A stretch of DNA of 64,000 nucleotides from an uncultured SAR86 cluster bacterium (GTDB lineage Bacteria; Pseudomonadota; Gammaproteobacteria; Magnimaribacterales; D2472), in assembly GCA_902579825.1 (NCBI GenBank), contig CACHII010000004.1, positions 23,482-87,481 on the forward strand, in the 5' to 3' direction. A model generated the notes under the pieces. That model worked only from the letters and a program-made list of their open reading frames with translations, was not told the DNA's origin and did no database searches. Shown piece after piece: positions 9,989 to 17,453 of this stretch (positions are counted from its first letter, which is position 1; each line of letters begins with the position of its first letter). A program made the position numbers and the translations under genes.

Positions 9989-10006
9989 CCGACAATTTTA
10001 TATCGG
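9989..10006. promoter_or_regulatory. Imperfect dyad CCGA-N10-TCGG abutting the start of the 1116-aa gene
   Basis: CCGACAATTTTATATCGG directly abuts the start codon of the large unknown gene. Its first 12 bases recur exactly, on the opposite strand, in the hairpin at 50053–50064. It could be an operator for a regulator acting at both places, or chance. Confidence 0.25.
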
Positions 10007-10069
10007 AAATATAGTTTTTTCTACAAAAGAAAAAATCAAACATGAATATAAATAAATAGAATTTTGTGT

Positions 10070-10393
10070 ATGGAAAAAATTATTAAATATGAGTTGTTAG
10101 GAACAGGACAGAATATTCCTGTCTCCATTGTATATGAACAAGAATCAACCCTAGAGGTGAAGTCAGTTTTTTTGATTACAAAAGAATTATTAGACCAAGA
10201 GAAAATTTCTGTTAGAAAAATGGTCAGATATTTAAAGGGTGATCTCAATAAAAGTGATAAGGATTACCTTCTTTGCCAAGAGATTTATTTTTACAACGGG
10301 CCAATAGAAAAGAAACAAAAAACTAATTTTAAAAAATCGCTACAAAACGTATCAAGAATTATTAGTGCTTCTGAAGAATGGACCAGATCATGA
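10070..10393 (+). CDS. Small protein of unknown function (107 aa)
   Basis: 107 residues from ATG 10070 (a TTG two codons upstream, at 10064, is also possible). The protein is soluble-looking, with a beta-rich first half (YELLGTGQNIPVSIVYEQES) and a basic, helical second half. I recognise no family. It is divergent from the 1116-aa gene across ~80 bp and is the first of a rightward chain of short genes. The next gene starts within its stop (ATGA), which suggests translational coupling. Confidence 0.6.
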   Translation: MEKIIKYELLGTGQNIPVSIVYEQESTLEVKSVFLITKELLDQEKISVRKMVRYLKGDLNKSDKDYLLCQEIYFYNGPIEKKQKTNFKKSLQNVSRIISASEEWTRS

Positions 10394-10665
10394 TTTATTT
10401 AAATAAAGAAAAGTATTTTTTAAATATATTCAATACATACCAAACTTTAATGAAATATCGTTTAGCATTCTATTGCTATATAAATTTCACATTATTTATT
10501 TTATTAGATTTTAAGATAATCAATATTGCAGCGCTTAATTTAATCTTAGTTGCATTTGAAATATCTGAATTGATGAGATTTTTCAAATTTCGTGCGGCCT
10601 TAAGTTTTACACAAACCGAAGTAATGACTTATTTAATTTGTCTATCTTCTACTAATGGATTCTAA
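10390..10665 (+). CDS. Small membrane-associated protein of unknown function (91 aa)
   Basis: 91 residues from ATG 10390, whose ATGA overlaps the preceding stop; an in-frame ATG at 10378 would add four residues. It contains one or two hydrophobic stretches (about residues 24–60, with LAFYCYINFTLFILLDF) and ends in a polar tail. No family is recognised. The next gene starts 2 nt downstream, so it is likely the middle of a three-gene unit with two membrane proteins. Confidence 0.55.
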   Translation: MIYLNKEKYFLNIFNTYQTLMKYRLAFYCYINFTLFILLDFKIINIAALNLILVAFEISELMRFFKFRAALSFTQTEVMTYLICLSSTNGF

Positions 10666-10667
10666 AA

Positions 10668-11552
10668 ATGCTTGTTAACTTAATTAGATTATTTTTCCCA
10701 TTTAGATCTTCTTGGACCCTTATATTTTTTGAGATTGCTATAGCTTCAATTATCGCTGGGATAGTTTATGAAAGTGGACTTACCTCTTTAGTGATGTTCT
10801 TTGGCTTGTTGGCATTATCTCTCAACAGACTAGCATCTTTTTTAATATCAATAGTCTTTGCGTTGATATTTTTTAATTACTTATTTTCATTTGTTGGTTA
10901 TATGGCTGGTATGCCTATAGAAGAAGTCACATTAATAATGACGGCCAATATTTTTAAGCAAGTAGTCTCCATTATCTTGGTCATAATTATTTTTTATAAA
11001 CATTTAAAAAGCACAATATTGTTAAGACGCAAACTTATTCAAATAACTGATTTTGTATTAAATCGGATTGGTTATCTTGGAATTTCCTCAACTAAAAAAC
11101 CAAATAACATGAATATAAGCTTTAAGGGGCGACTCAAGCACAATAAAAAGGTGATTGCATATACACATAAAATTCTCAATCACTTTGTTCCCAACAATGA
11201 TAAAAACATAAACATTAAAATTATGGAAGTGCACCATATTCCTAACAGAGACCTTTTAGGTGGTGAGGCGTTGGGCGATCGATCAATTGCCGGTACTGCA
11301 CAAAGACATGGCAATAACATCATTATAAAAATTGCGAATTATGCTCCCGATCAGGTTGATTTTGAAGAGAAGATGCTAACTCTGGCGCATGAGTTAGTTC
11401 ATGCAAAACAATATATTTTAGGTCAATTATTAAATGGAAAATGGAAGGGCCAGCCAACTTCAAATTATTTTCATCTACCTTACAGAAATTATCCATGGGA
11501 AGAAGAGGCCTATGGTCTTGAGGAGTCTCTTTATAAGAAATTCTGGGAGTAG
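10668..11552 (+). CDS. Membrane protein with C-terminal HExxH metallopeptidase-like domain
   Basis: 294 residues. The N-terminal ~125 hold about four hydrophobic membrane segments. After a linker, the C-terminal domain carries HELVH (241–245) inside LAHELVHAKQYILGQ, followed ~35 residues later by PWEEEAYGLE, where a glutamate (about 278–280) could be the third zinc ligand as in gluzincins. This is a plausible membrane-anchored zinc peptidase, but I know no named family with this exact layout, and the substrate is unknown. It is the last gene of a short chain with two small unknown proteins. Confidence 0.65.
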   Translation: MLVNLIRLFFPFRSSWTLIFFEIAIASIIAGIVYESGLTSLVMFFGLLALSLNRLASFLISIVFALIFFNYLFSFVGYMAGMPIEEVTLIMTANIFKQVVSIILVIIIFYKHLKSTILLRRKLIQITDFVLNRIGYLGISSTKKPNNMNISFKGRLKHNKKVIAYTHKILNHFVPNNDKNINIKIMEVHHIPNRDLLGGEALGDRSIAGTAQRHGNNIIIKIANYAPDQVDFEEKMLTLAHELVHAKQYILGQLLNGKWKGQPTSNYFHLPYRNYPWEEEAYGLEESLYKKFWE

Positions 11553-11601
11553 ATAAATTTGGTGAGATTTATGAATGGAACATAGATCTTGGATATTAAC
11601 C

Positions 11602-11618
11602 TGGGCAATAAATGCCCA
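11602..11618 (+). other. Hairpin in the leader of the 40-aa ORF
   Basis: TGGGCA–ATAAA–TGCCCA, a perfect 6-bp stem with a 5-nt loop. It ends 7 nt before the GGAGA ribosome site of the small ORF at 11636. In the mRNA it would sit directly upstream of the site where ribosomes bind. Confidence 0.45.
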
Positions 11619-11635
11619 ATACTTGGAGAAATCAT

Positions 11636-11758
11636 ATGAGTAGTAAACCATGGACAGTTTATTCAGAATATGGTGTAAAAGTAACTAGCTTTAGTAGCAA
11701 ATTGCAAGCAGAGCATTATGCTAAAAGTATTGGTGGTTACGTTCACTATACCGGTTAA
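11636..11758 (+). CDS. Small ORF, 40 aa, unknown function
   Basis: ATG at 11636 with a good GGAGA ribosome site 6 nt upstream, running 40 codons to TAA. The peptide starts MSSKPWTVYSEYG and ends GGYVHYTG. It has the look of short single-domain proteins with an aromatic-glycine pattern, and I do not recognise a named family. It lies in the 387-bp gap between two annotated-length genes, behind a 6-bp hairpin and ahead of a long tetraloop hairpin. The ribosome site and balanced composition favour a real small gene. Confidence 0.5.
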   Translation: MSSKPWTVYSEYGVKVTSFSSKLQAEHYAKSIGGYVHYTG

Positions 11759-11824
11759 TTTTACTAGCGCTTCAAATTTTTGAAGGGAAGCTTGATGTAT
11801 GCTTTCTTACTCATTACATCCCAA

Positions 11825-11854
11825 GGGTCAAAGTCTAGAAATAGACTTTGATCC
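11825..11854 (+). other. 13-bp hairpin with GAAA tetraloop, possible terminator or small RNA element
   Basis: The arms 11825–11837 and 11842–11854 pair over 13 bp (one G·T), closed by a GAAA (GNRA-type) loop. A run of eight T lies 12 nt further on, at 11867–11874. It could end the transcript of the 40-aa ORF, but the distance to the T-run is larger than in a classical intrinsic terminator. The rest of 11759–11939 holds a 7-bp palindrome at 11770–11785 and no coding frame I would support. Confidence 0.5.
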
Positions 11855-11939
11855 GAACTTTGGATATTTTTTTTGGTCATAAATATACTATGTCTAAATT
11901 GACTATCTATAACTAATAAATATAAATCATTGGAGAAAA

Positions 11940-12428
11940 ATGGAATTTGAAAATATTACTATTACTGATCAAGGAGTTGTAAGACTAAAAACTATAACAA
12001 TAGTGATACCTCTTTATAATGATAGAGAAAGAGAAATTGAAGTCACAACTTCAAACAGAGAGTTAATTCATATCGCAATCAACAGACAAGTTCTACTGAA
12101 TGATTATTTACGAAACTCAGAGTTTATATATGAAAGAATTTTACAAATACTTTTAAGGAGCGCGGACATTTCTATGGATGATAAATGCTTGTTTGAGGAT
12201 TGGAACTATCATTCAATTAGCTTTAAGAATTTTGATGGTCGCAAATGCAACAATAAAGAGAGAAAGCTTTTTTATACAAACAAATCAGATAAAATTTTTG
12301 AACGCATTAATGGCAATAAAGATGCAACTTGGAGAGAGTACATGAATATTGTAAGCTATGATCCTTGTATGCAAATAAATGCGACAGTAAAAAATATTAT
12401 GGGAATTAATAAAAATTATGACAAATGA
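11940..12428 (+). CDS. Protein of unknown function (162 aa)
   Basis: 162 residues, preceded by a TTGGAGA ribosome site. The N-terminal half is beta-rich (ITITDQGVVRLKTITIVIPL) and looks soluble. The C-terminal half contains four cysteines, including CLFEDW, KCNNKE and YDPCM. No signal peptide, membrane segment or family is recognised. Its 3' end overlaps the DUF805 gene by 11 nt, so the two are probably translated from one mRNA. Confidence 0.6.
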   Translation: MEFENITITDQGVVRLKTITIVIPLYNDREREIEVTTSNRELIHIAINRQVLLNDYLRNSEFIYERILQILLRSADISMDDKCLFEDWNYHSISFKNFDGRKCNNKERKLFYTNKSDKIFERINGNKDATWREYMNIVSYDPCMQINATVKNIMGINKNYDK

Positions 12429-12927
12429 AACTCAACAAATGGATATGTTTAAAGCTGTAAGATTGTTTTTCGTAAATTATTTTGATTTTTCTGGTCGTGC
12501 TAGCCGAGGAGAGTTTTGGTGGGCATATTTAGCATTTTTTATAGTTAGTATGATTCTTACAATTGTTGATGTTGTAATAGGAAGTGTTGTTTACGGTTTC
12601 ACCGAGAGCGAATTTCTGTTAAATAATGGAATTTTTACAAATATCCTTTCTCTAGTTACCATACTCGGTTGGATTTCTCTTACTTCAAGACGACTTCAGG
12701 ACAATGGACATACAGGATGGTGGCAACTGGCTTATTTTAGTATTATTCCAACAATAATTCTTTGGATGTTCTTTATTCTTACTGCTGATGGAAATCCAGT
12801 CTTATTATCATTCTCAATTATTTTTACAATAATTACTTTAGCGTTATATATACTGATTCTTGTATGGCTTATTTTGCCACCAACTGAAGACGAAAATAGA
12901 TGGGGCCGAAATCCTTTGCTAGATTAA
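12418..12927 (+). CDS. DUF805 family inner-membrane protein
   Basis: 169 residues. DUF805 hallmarks are visible: YFDFSGRASRGEFWW near residues 19–33, four hydrophobic membrane segments, SRRLQDNGHTGWW (about 88–100) and a C-terminal NRWGRNPL. E. coli YhaH and YhaI belong to this family, and the function is not established. The start overlaps the previous gene by 11 nt. It ends 3 nt from the converging TRAP permease gene. Confidence 0.9.
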   Translation: MTNETQQMDMFKAVRLFFVNYFDFSGRASRGEFWWAYLAFFIVSMILTIVDVVIGSVVYGFTESEFLLNNGIFTNILSLVTILGWISLTSRRLQDNGHTGWWQLAYFSIIPTIILWMFFILTADGNPVLLSFSIIFTIITLALYILILVWLILPPTEDENRWGRNPLLD

Positions 12928-12930
12928 TTT

Positions 12931-14268
12931 TTACCAGATCAGAATTGGGAAGATAATCACTAATAACAAGACTAAAAGCTGGATCCCTATAAAAGGTATC
13001 ACACCTTTATATATTTCAGCTGTTTGTATACTTTGATCAGCGACACCTCTTAAATAAAATAAAGAAAATCCAAAAGGCGGCGTTAAAAAAGAAGTCTGTA
13101 GATTAATTGCAAATAAAATTGCTAACCACACTGGATCAAATCCCATCATCAAAAGTGGTGGAGCTACTAGCGGAACAATTACGTAACATATTTCAATAAA
13201 GTCGAGAATAAAACCTAATAAAAATATAATTACTAGTACAAAAATAAGTGCTGTGTATGAACCGCCAGGAATAGAGCCAAAAATAAGGTTTATTAACTCA
13301 TCTCCTCCAACACCTCTAAAGATTAATGAAAAGATAGAGGCACCTATAAGAATTGTAAATATCATTGTTGATACTATTGCAGTCTTTTCTGAGGACTCTT
13401 TAATAAATGTAAAATTAATTTTTCCATTTACTAATGCAATAACTAATGCCCCAAATGCTCCAATTGCTGCAGCTTCAGTTGGGGTTGCTATTCCAGCAAA
13501 GATTGAACCTAGTACTAAGAAAATTAAAAAGAATGGTAGAGCTAGAGTTTTAAATAAATTTATTATATTAATTTTTGAATCAATAGCGTTGTCATTAATA
13601 CTTTGGTTTGTTTGGTTCTTATAAATAGTATAAATAAGATAGCCAATGCAAATTAATGCACCAGGCACTATTGCTCCAATAAATAAATCACCAACAGTAA
13701 CTGTTTGCTGTGAAAAAATTCCCATATCATTCTGGGCTCTTTGATAGGCATTGGACATTACATCGCCAAGCAAGACCAAAGCAATCGATGGTGGGATAAT
13801 TTGTCCAAGTGTTCCAGTCGATGCAACCAGTCCCGCAGAGAAGCTTTTCTCGTATCCTTGATTAACAAGAATGGGGAGAGACATTAGTCCCATAGTTACA
13901 ACTGTCGCTCCAACAATTCCTGTGCTTGCAGCAAGCAAAGCACCAACTACAATTATTGAAATAGACAAACCACCTTTAATACCTCTAAAAGCTGATGCCA
14001 TATTTTTCAACATACTTGCAGCAATGCCTGATTTTTCCAGAATAGTCCCCATAAAAATAAATAATGGAACTGCAAGCAAGGTTACATTATTCATAATACC
14101 GAAAATTCTAATTGGTATGCTTTTAAAAATGGTTGGATCAAATATTCCAAAAGGAATGCAAATCAATGCAAATAAAATTGATATGCCTCCTAAAGTTAAA
14201 GCTACGGGATATCCTGCTAAAAGAGCTAAACATATTATGACAAGAAGCAGCAGAGGAACTAGTTCCAT
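12931..14268 (-). CDS. dctM: TRAP transporter large permease DctM
   Basis: 445 residues, about twelve hydrophobic segments, the size and pattern of the DctM/SiaM large membrane subunit (PLFIFMGTILEKSG and STGTLGQIIPPSIALV motifs). It catalyses sodium-driven uptake of a carboxylate delivered by a periplasmic binding protein. It overlaps dctQ by 10 nt. No binding-protein gene is adjacent; the likely partner is the DctP-like lipoprotein at 3979–5064. Confidence 0.95.
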   Translation of the reverse strand: MELVPLLLLVIICLALLAGYPVALTLGGISILFALICIPFGIFDPTIFKSIPIRIFGIMNNVTLLAVPLFIFMGTILEKSGIAASMLKNMASAFRGIKGGLSISIIVVGALLAASTGIVGATVVTMGLMSLPILVNQGYEKSFSAGLVASTGTLGQIIPPSIALVLLGDVMSNAYQRAQNDMGIFSQQTVTVGDLFIGAIVPGALICIGYLIYTIYKNQTNQSINDNAIDSKINIINLFKTLALPFFLIFLVLGSIFAGIATPTEAAAIGAFGALVIALVNGKINFTFIKESSEKTAIVSTMIFTILIGASIFSLIFRGVGGDELINLIFGSIPGGSYTALIFVLVIIFLLGFILDFIEICYVIVPLVAPPLLMMGFDPVWLAILFAINLQTSFLTPPFGFSLFYLRGVADQSIQTAEIYKGVIPFIGIQLLVLLLVIIFPILIW

Positions 14269-14729
14269 TTTTTGCTATCCATTTGATATAAAAAGGTGAG
14301 AGTCAAAGTTATTGGAAAGAGAACAATCAGCGTTTTTTGAAGATAAACATATTTGAGTCCACCTGCCTCAGTAGAGGCTTCCTTTATTCTCCAGGACATC
14401 TCGATTAAATCTATAGAGTAAAATCCAACCACAAAGCATACCGGCAATAAAAATAATAAACTTAGGTAAAAATTGATATTACTTTTATAATTATTTGATG
14501 AATCTCTATAGAAAATATCAACTCTAACGTGTTCGTTTTTATAGTGAACATATCCAGCACAACCAAGAAAGACTAGAGCATGTATGTACATCACAAATTC
14601 TTGAAGTCCAGTAAGACCAACTCCAAAGTAATATCGAGCAACTATTATCACTATCATCAATAATGTCATGATAGGAATCATCAATGATATGAATTTTCCT
14701 AATGAATTTATGATTTTTTCTATAAACAT
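14259..14729 (-). CDS. dctQ: TRAP transporter small permease DctQ
   Basis: 156 residues from ATG 14729, which has an AGAGG ribosome site. A TTG at 14765 would add 12 residues but lies almost at the yaaA start. It has four hydrophobic segments and the DctQ signature around FVMYIHALVFLGCAGYVHYK and HVRVDIFY. It forms the membrane complex with DctM. It is divergent from yaaA. Confidence 0.9.
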   Translation of the reverse strand: MFIEKIINSLGKFISLMIPIMTLLMIVIIVARYYFGVGLTGLQEFVMYIHALVFLGCAGYVHYKNEHVRVDIFYRDSSNNYKSNINFYLSLLFLLPVCFVVGFYSIDLIEMSWRIKEASTEAGGLKYVYLQKTLIVLFPITLTLTFLYQMDSKKWN

Positions 14730-14767
14730 TATTGAATAAGCCTCTAAGTATTCGTTAAAATACAAAG

Positions 14768-15538
14768 ATGATTATAGTACTTTCTCCAGCAAAAACACTT
14801 GATTACGAATTTGAGTCTGATCACGATTACTCTGTTCCTGCGTTTTTAAATAAATCTTCAAAATTAATTGGTGAGCTTAAAGAAAAGGAACCTAAAGATA
14901 TAGCATCTTTAATGGGGCTTAGCGATAAATTAGCTTTGTTAAACTATGACAGATACCAATCATGGTCTGCATCAAAAACAGTTTCTAAAGATTCAAAGCC
15001 ATCGATGTTAGTTTTCAAAGGAGATGTGTATCAAGGATTACAGGCAGAAGACTTAAGCAAAGCAGAGATGAAGTTTGCACAAAAACATATCAGAATCTTA
15101 TCTGGTTTATATGGCATATTAAGACCATTAGATGTGATGAAACCTTATAGACTTGAAATGGGAACAAAACTTGAGACATCGCAAGGTAAAAACTTATATG
15201 AGTTCTGGGGAAACAAAATTCAAGATAATGTTTTAGAGGAATTAAAAAATCAAAAATCTGATCTTCTAATCAATCTCGCTTCAAAAGAATATTTTACTGT
15301 TTTAGGAAAGTTACCTGAAGATGTAAATGTTGTTACTCCAACTTTTAAAGATTATAAAAATGGCAAATTCAAAATTATTAGTTTCTACGCTAAAAAAGCC
15401 AGAGGAATGATGGCTAGATGGATTATTGAAAACAAAATTACTGATTTTGAAAAGCTTTCAGGCTTTAATGTTGATGGCTACAAGTATTCCAAAGTTGAGT
15501 CGACAGCCACTATGCCTGTTTTCTTAAGAAAAGCCTAA
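14768..15538 (+). CDS. yaaA: Peroxide stress protein YaaA
   Basis: 256 residues of the YaaA/UPF0246 family, from the N-terminal IIVLSPAKTLDYE to the C-terminal half with LINLASKEYF and RGMMARWII. In E. coli YaaA limits intracellular iron under hydrogen peroxide stress and binds DNA. Length matches the family (about 258). Its stop overlaps the stop of the converging isomerase gene by 4 nt. Confidence 0.95.
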   Translation: MIIVLSPAKTLDYEFESDHDYSVPAFLNKSSKLIGELKEKEPKDIASLMGLSDKLALLNYDRYQSWSASKTVSKDSKPSMLVFKGDVYQGLQAEDLSKAEMKFAQKHIRILSGLYGILRPLDVMKPYRLEMGTKLETSQGKNLYEFWGNKIQDNVLEELKNQKSDLLINLASKEYFTVLGKLPEDVNVVTPTFKDYKNGKFKIISFYAKKARGMMARWIIENKITDFEKLSGFNVDGYKYSKVESTATMPVFLRKA

Positions 15539-16401
15539 GAGTCTGATTCGTTGAATTTTTTTACTTCAACAAGATCCTTAAACGACGCCTCTCTTTTTTC
15601 TACATTAGCTGTTATAGCCTCAGTCATATCTCTCTGGCTTAACATTGCACCGCTCCAGAGGGCATTATATTCAAGGCCTTCGCTAACGCTATGGTCTCTA
15701 GAGTAGTTCATAACCGCCTTTAATCCATAAATTGCAACAGGTGATTTCGAGGCAATGACTTTAGCAAGTTCATTGGCAGCGGTAAGCATTTCTTCTTGAG
15801 ATTCATATGTATCACTAACCAAACCGGTTTCTTTTGCTTCGTCTGCATACATTCTTCTACCTGTATAGGCCATTTCACGCATTTTTGAATCTGGAATAAT
15901 TTTAGGGAGTCTTTGTAGGGTTCCAACATCAGCCGCCATACCTATATTAATTTCTTGTATACAAAAAAATGCATCCTTAGAGGCAAGTCTGATATCACAT
16001 GCCGTAACAAGATCAACAGCGCCACCGATGCAGCCTCCATGAATTGCTGCAATAACTGGCACTCTAATTTTTTCTAAACTGCTAATATAACCTTGTAATT
16101 CTTTTGCTACCCTATAGACAGCTTCACCTATTCGAGCATGATCAGGTTTTTTCCCATCAGGAATATTATCAACACCATTTGAGAATGCACTCAGATCCAT
16201 ACCTGCACAAAAATGCTTTCCTGTGGACGACATTACTACAACTCGCACTTCTGAATTTTTATTTATTTCCTCTAGAACTTCTCCAAGCTCAACCCAAAAA
16301 TCTCTGGACATTGTATTTAATTCATCTGGTCGAGATAAAACAAGATTTGCTACGTGATCTGAGATATCAACCGTGAAACTTTTATATTTCTTATTACTCA
16401 T
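15535..16401 (-). CDS. Delta(3,5)-delta(2,4)-dienoyl-CoA isomerase-like crotonase
   Basis: 288 residues of the enoyl-CoA hydratase/isomerase fold. The acidic catalytic set of mammalian ECH1 (Asp, Glu, Asp spaced 20 and 8 residues apart) is reproduced as Asp130, Glu150 and Asp158, and the surrounding FFCIQEINIGMAADVGTLQR closely follows ECH1. The oxyanion hole region GGCIGGAVD is present. ECH1 moves conjugated double bonds during beta-oxidation of unsaturated fatty acids with odd-position double bonds. Start shares a base with the stop of the 52-aa ORF upstream. Confidence 0.85.
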   Translation of the reverse strand: MSNKKYKSFTVDISDHVANLVLSRPDELNTMSRDFWVELGEVLEEINKNSEVRVVVMSSTGKHFCAGMDLSAFSNGVDNIPDGKKPDHARIGEAVYRVAKELQGYISSLEKIRVPVIAAIHGGCIGGAVDLVTACDIRLASKDAFFCIQEINIGMAADVGTLQRLPKIIPDSKMREMAYTGRRMYADEAKETGLVSDTYESQEEMLTAANELAKVIASKSPVAIYGLKAVMNYSRDHSVSEGLEYNALWSGAMLSQRDMTEAITANVEKREASFKDLVEVKKFNESDS

Positions 16402-16559
16402 TATTTATTAGCTATTTCTATTGATTCATTTATGATAGCTCTCATTTTTTCAACATGTTCAAAAGTTTTATGATGAGATAACACCACTTTTCTTTCTTCA
16501 CTAAGAAGAACCAACATCTTTTTTAACTGTTCTAAATTTTCTAATATCTTATTTTCCAT
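16401..16559 (-). CDS. Small helical protein, 52 aa, unknown function
   Basis: ATG 16559 runs 52 codons to a TAA that overlaps the ATG of the dienoyl-CoA isomerase gene by one base (TAATG). The peptide (MENKILENLEQLKKMLVLLS at its start) has regular hydrophobic spacing typical of a short coiled coil and is rich in Glu and Lys. No ribosome site is obvious. The exact stop/start overlap and codon composition like its neighbours support a real gene coupled to the isomerase. No family is recognised. Confidence 0.5.
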   Translation of the reverse strand: MENKILENLEQLKKMLVLLSEERKVVLSHHKTFEHVEKMRAIINESIEIANK

Positions 16560-16598
16560 AAATATATTATTTATAAGTTATTTGCATTTAATAAGTAT

Positions 16599-16604
16599 TA
16601 TAAT
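16599..16604 (+). promoter_or_regulatory. Possible -10 box upstream of the phosphatase genes
   Basis: A consensus TATAAT lies 12–17 nt before the ATG of the e(P4)-like gene, with no clear -35 at the usual spacing. If used, transcription would start only about 5 nt before the ATG, giving a nearly leaderless mRNA. No Pho box pattern is visible. Confidence 0.35.
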
Positions 16605-16615
16605 GCTCTTGCACA

Positions 16616-17449
16616 ATGAAATCACTAAGACAAATTTTTTTAATTGTAATTATTTCTATAAATAACACTATATTTTCCTCAGAAGATGACAAAACTTTTC
16701 AAGAACAATCAATGCTATCAGTATTGTATGCCCAAACCTCAGCTGAGTTTTCTGCAAACAATATACAAACTTACAATAATGCTAAAGTTTATTTGGATAA
16801 AGCTCTAGCTGATGAGTCTTGGACTGCTGCCCTTGAACAAAAAGATAATTATCAAAATAAAAAACCAGCAATTATATTAGATATTGATGAAACAGTTCTT
16901 GATAACACGCCTTTCCAAGCTAGAACTATAATCAAAGGACTTTCTTATCCAAATGGATGGGTGGATTGGGCTAATGAAGGTCAAGCCAATGCTGTAGCAG
17001 GCGCATCAAATTTTTTAGAATATGCAGATAAAAAAGGAGTTAAAGTTTTTTATGTTACTAATAGAATTCATATTCTTGAGAAAGCAACAAAAGAAAATTT
17101 GATTGATCTTGGATTGCCATTTGATAATGATATCGATATTTTATTAATGAAAGAGGAGAATGGTTGGACTAGTGATAAAACATCAAGACGAGAATTAGTT
17201 GCAAAAGATTATCGAATATTACTTATGATTGGAGATCAATTAACTGACTTCATTTCAGCTGAGGAAGCATATGTCCATCACGCAGAAAGAAAAAAAATAG
17301 CTTCTAAATACTCAGAAATGTGGGGAAAAAAGTGGTTTGTAATAACTAATCCTATGTACGGAAGGTGGGAATACTCAATTTATGATAATCAAACCCCCGA
17401 ATCTGAAGAAGCAGCAAAAGCTATAAGAATAAATTCGCTTCGCCCATAA
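16616..17449 (+). CDS. Class C/e(P4)-type acid phosphatase (5'-nucleotidase)
   Basis: 277 residues of the HAD superfamily, subfamily IIIB. The nucleophile motif DIDETVLDN sits at 89–97 and the distal acidic pair is in GDQLTDF. Relatives such as Haemophilus e(P4) are outer-membrane lipoproteins that dephosphorylate nucleotides and NMN. This one has a hydrophobic N-terminal signal but no lipobox, so it is probably periplasmic. It is followed 4 nt later by an alkaline phosphatase gene, pointing to a phosphate- or nucleoside-scavenging unit. Confidence 0.85.
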   Translation: MKSLRQIFLIVIISINNTIFSSEDDKTFQEQSMLSVLYAQTSAEFSANNIQTYNNAKVYLDKALADESWTAALEQKDNYQNKKPAIILDIDETVLDNTPFQARTIIKGLSYPNGWVDWANEGQANAVAGASNFLEYADKKGVKVFYVTNRIHILEKATKENLIDLGLPFDNDIDILLMKEENGWTSDKTSRRELVAKDYRILLMIGDQLTDFISAEEAYVHHAERKKIASKYSEMWGKKWFVITNPMYGRWEYSIYDNQTPESEEAAKAIRINSLRP

Positions 17450-17453
17450 GATA

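Noticed and set aside
6632..12930. The lipA–dctM interval as an integrated island
   Set aside because: No flanking direct repeats, tRNA, integrase or transposase were seen; it is reported only as an accessory-looking block.
13253..14299. Two plus-strand frames (123 and 142 codons) opposite dctM
   Set aside because: Antisense to a clear TRAP permease; the translated products look like reverse-read membrane protein, rich in Pro, Ile and Lys with no domain.
16560..16615. Pho box in front of the phosphatase genes
   Set aside because: No CTGTCAT-type direct repeat is visible.
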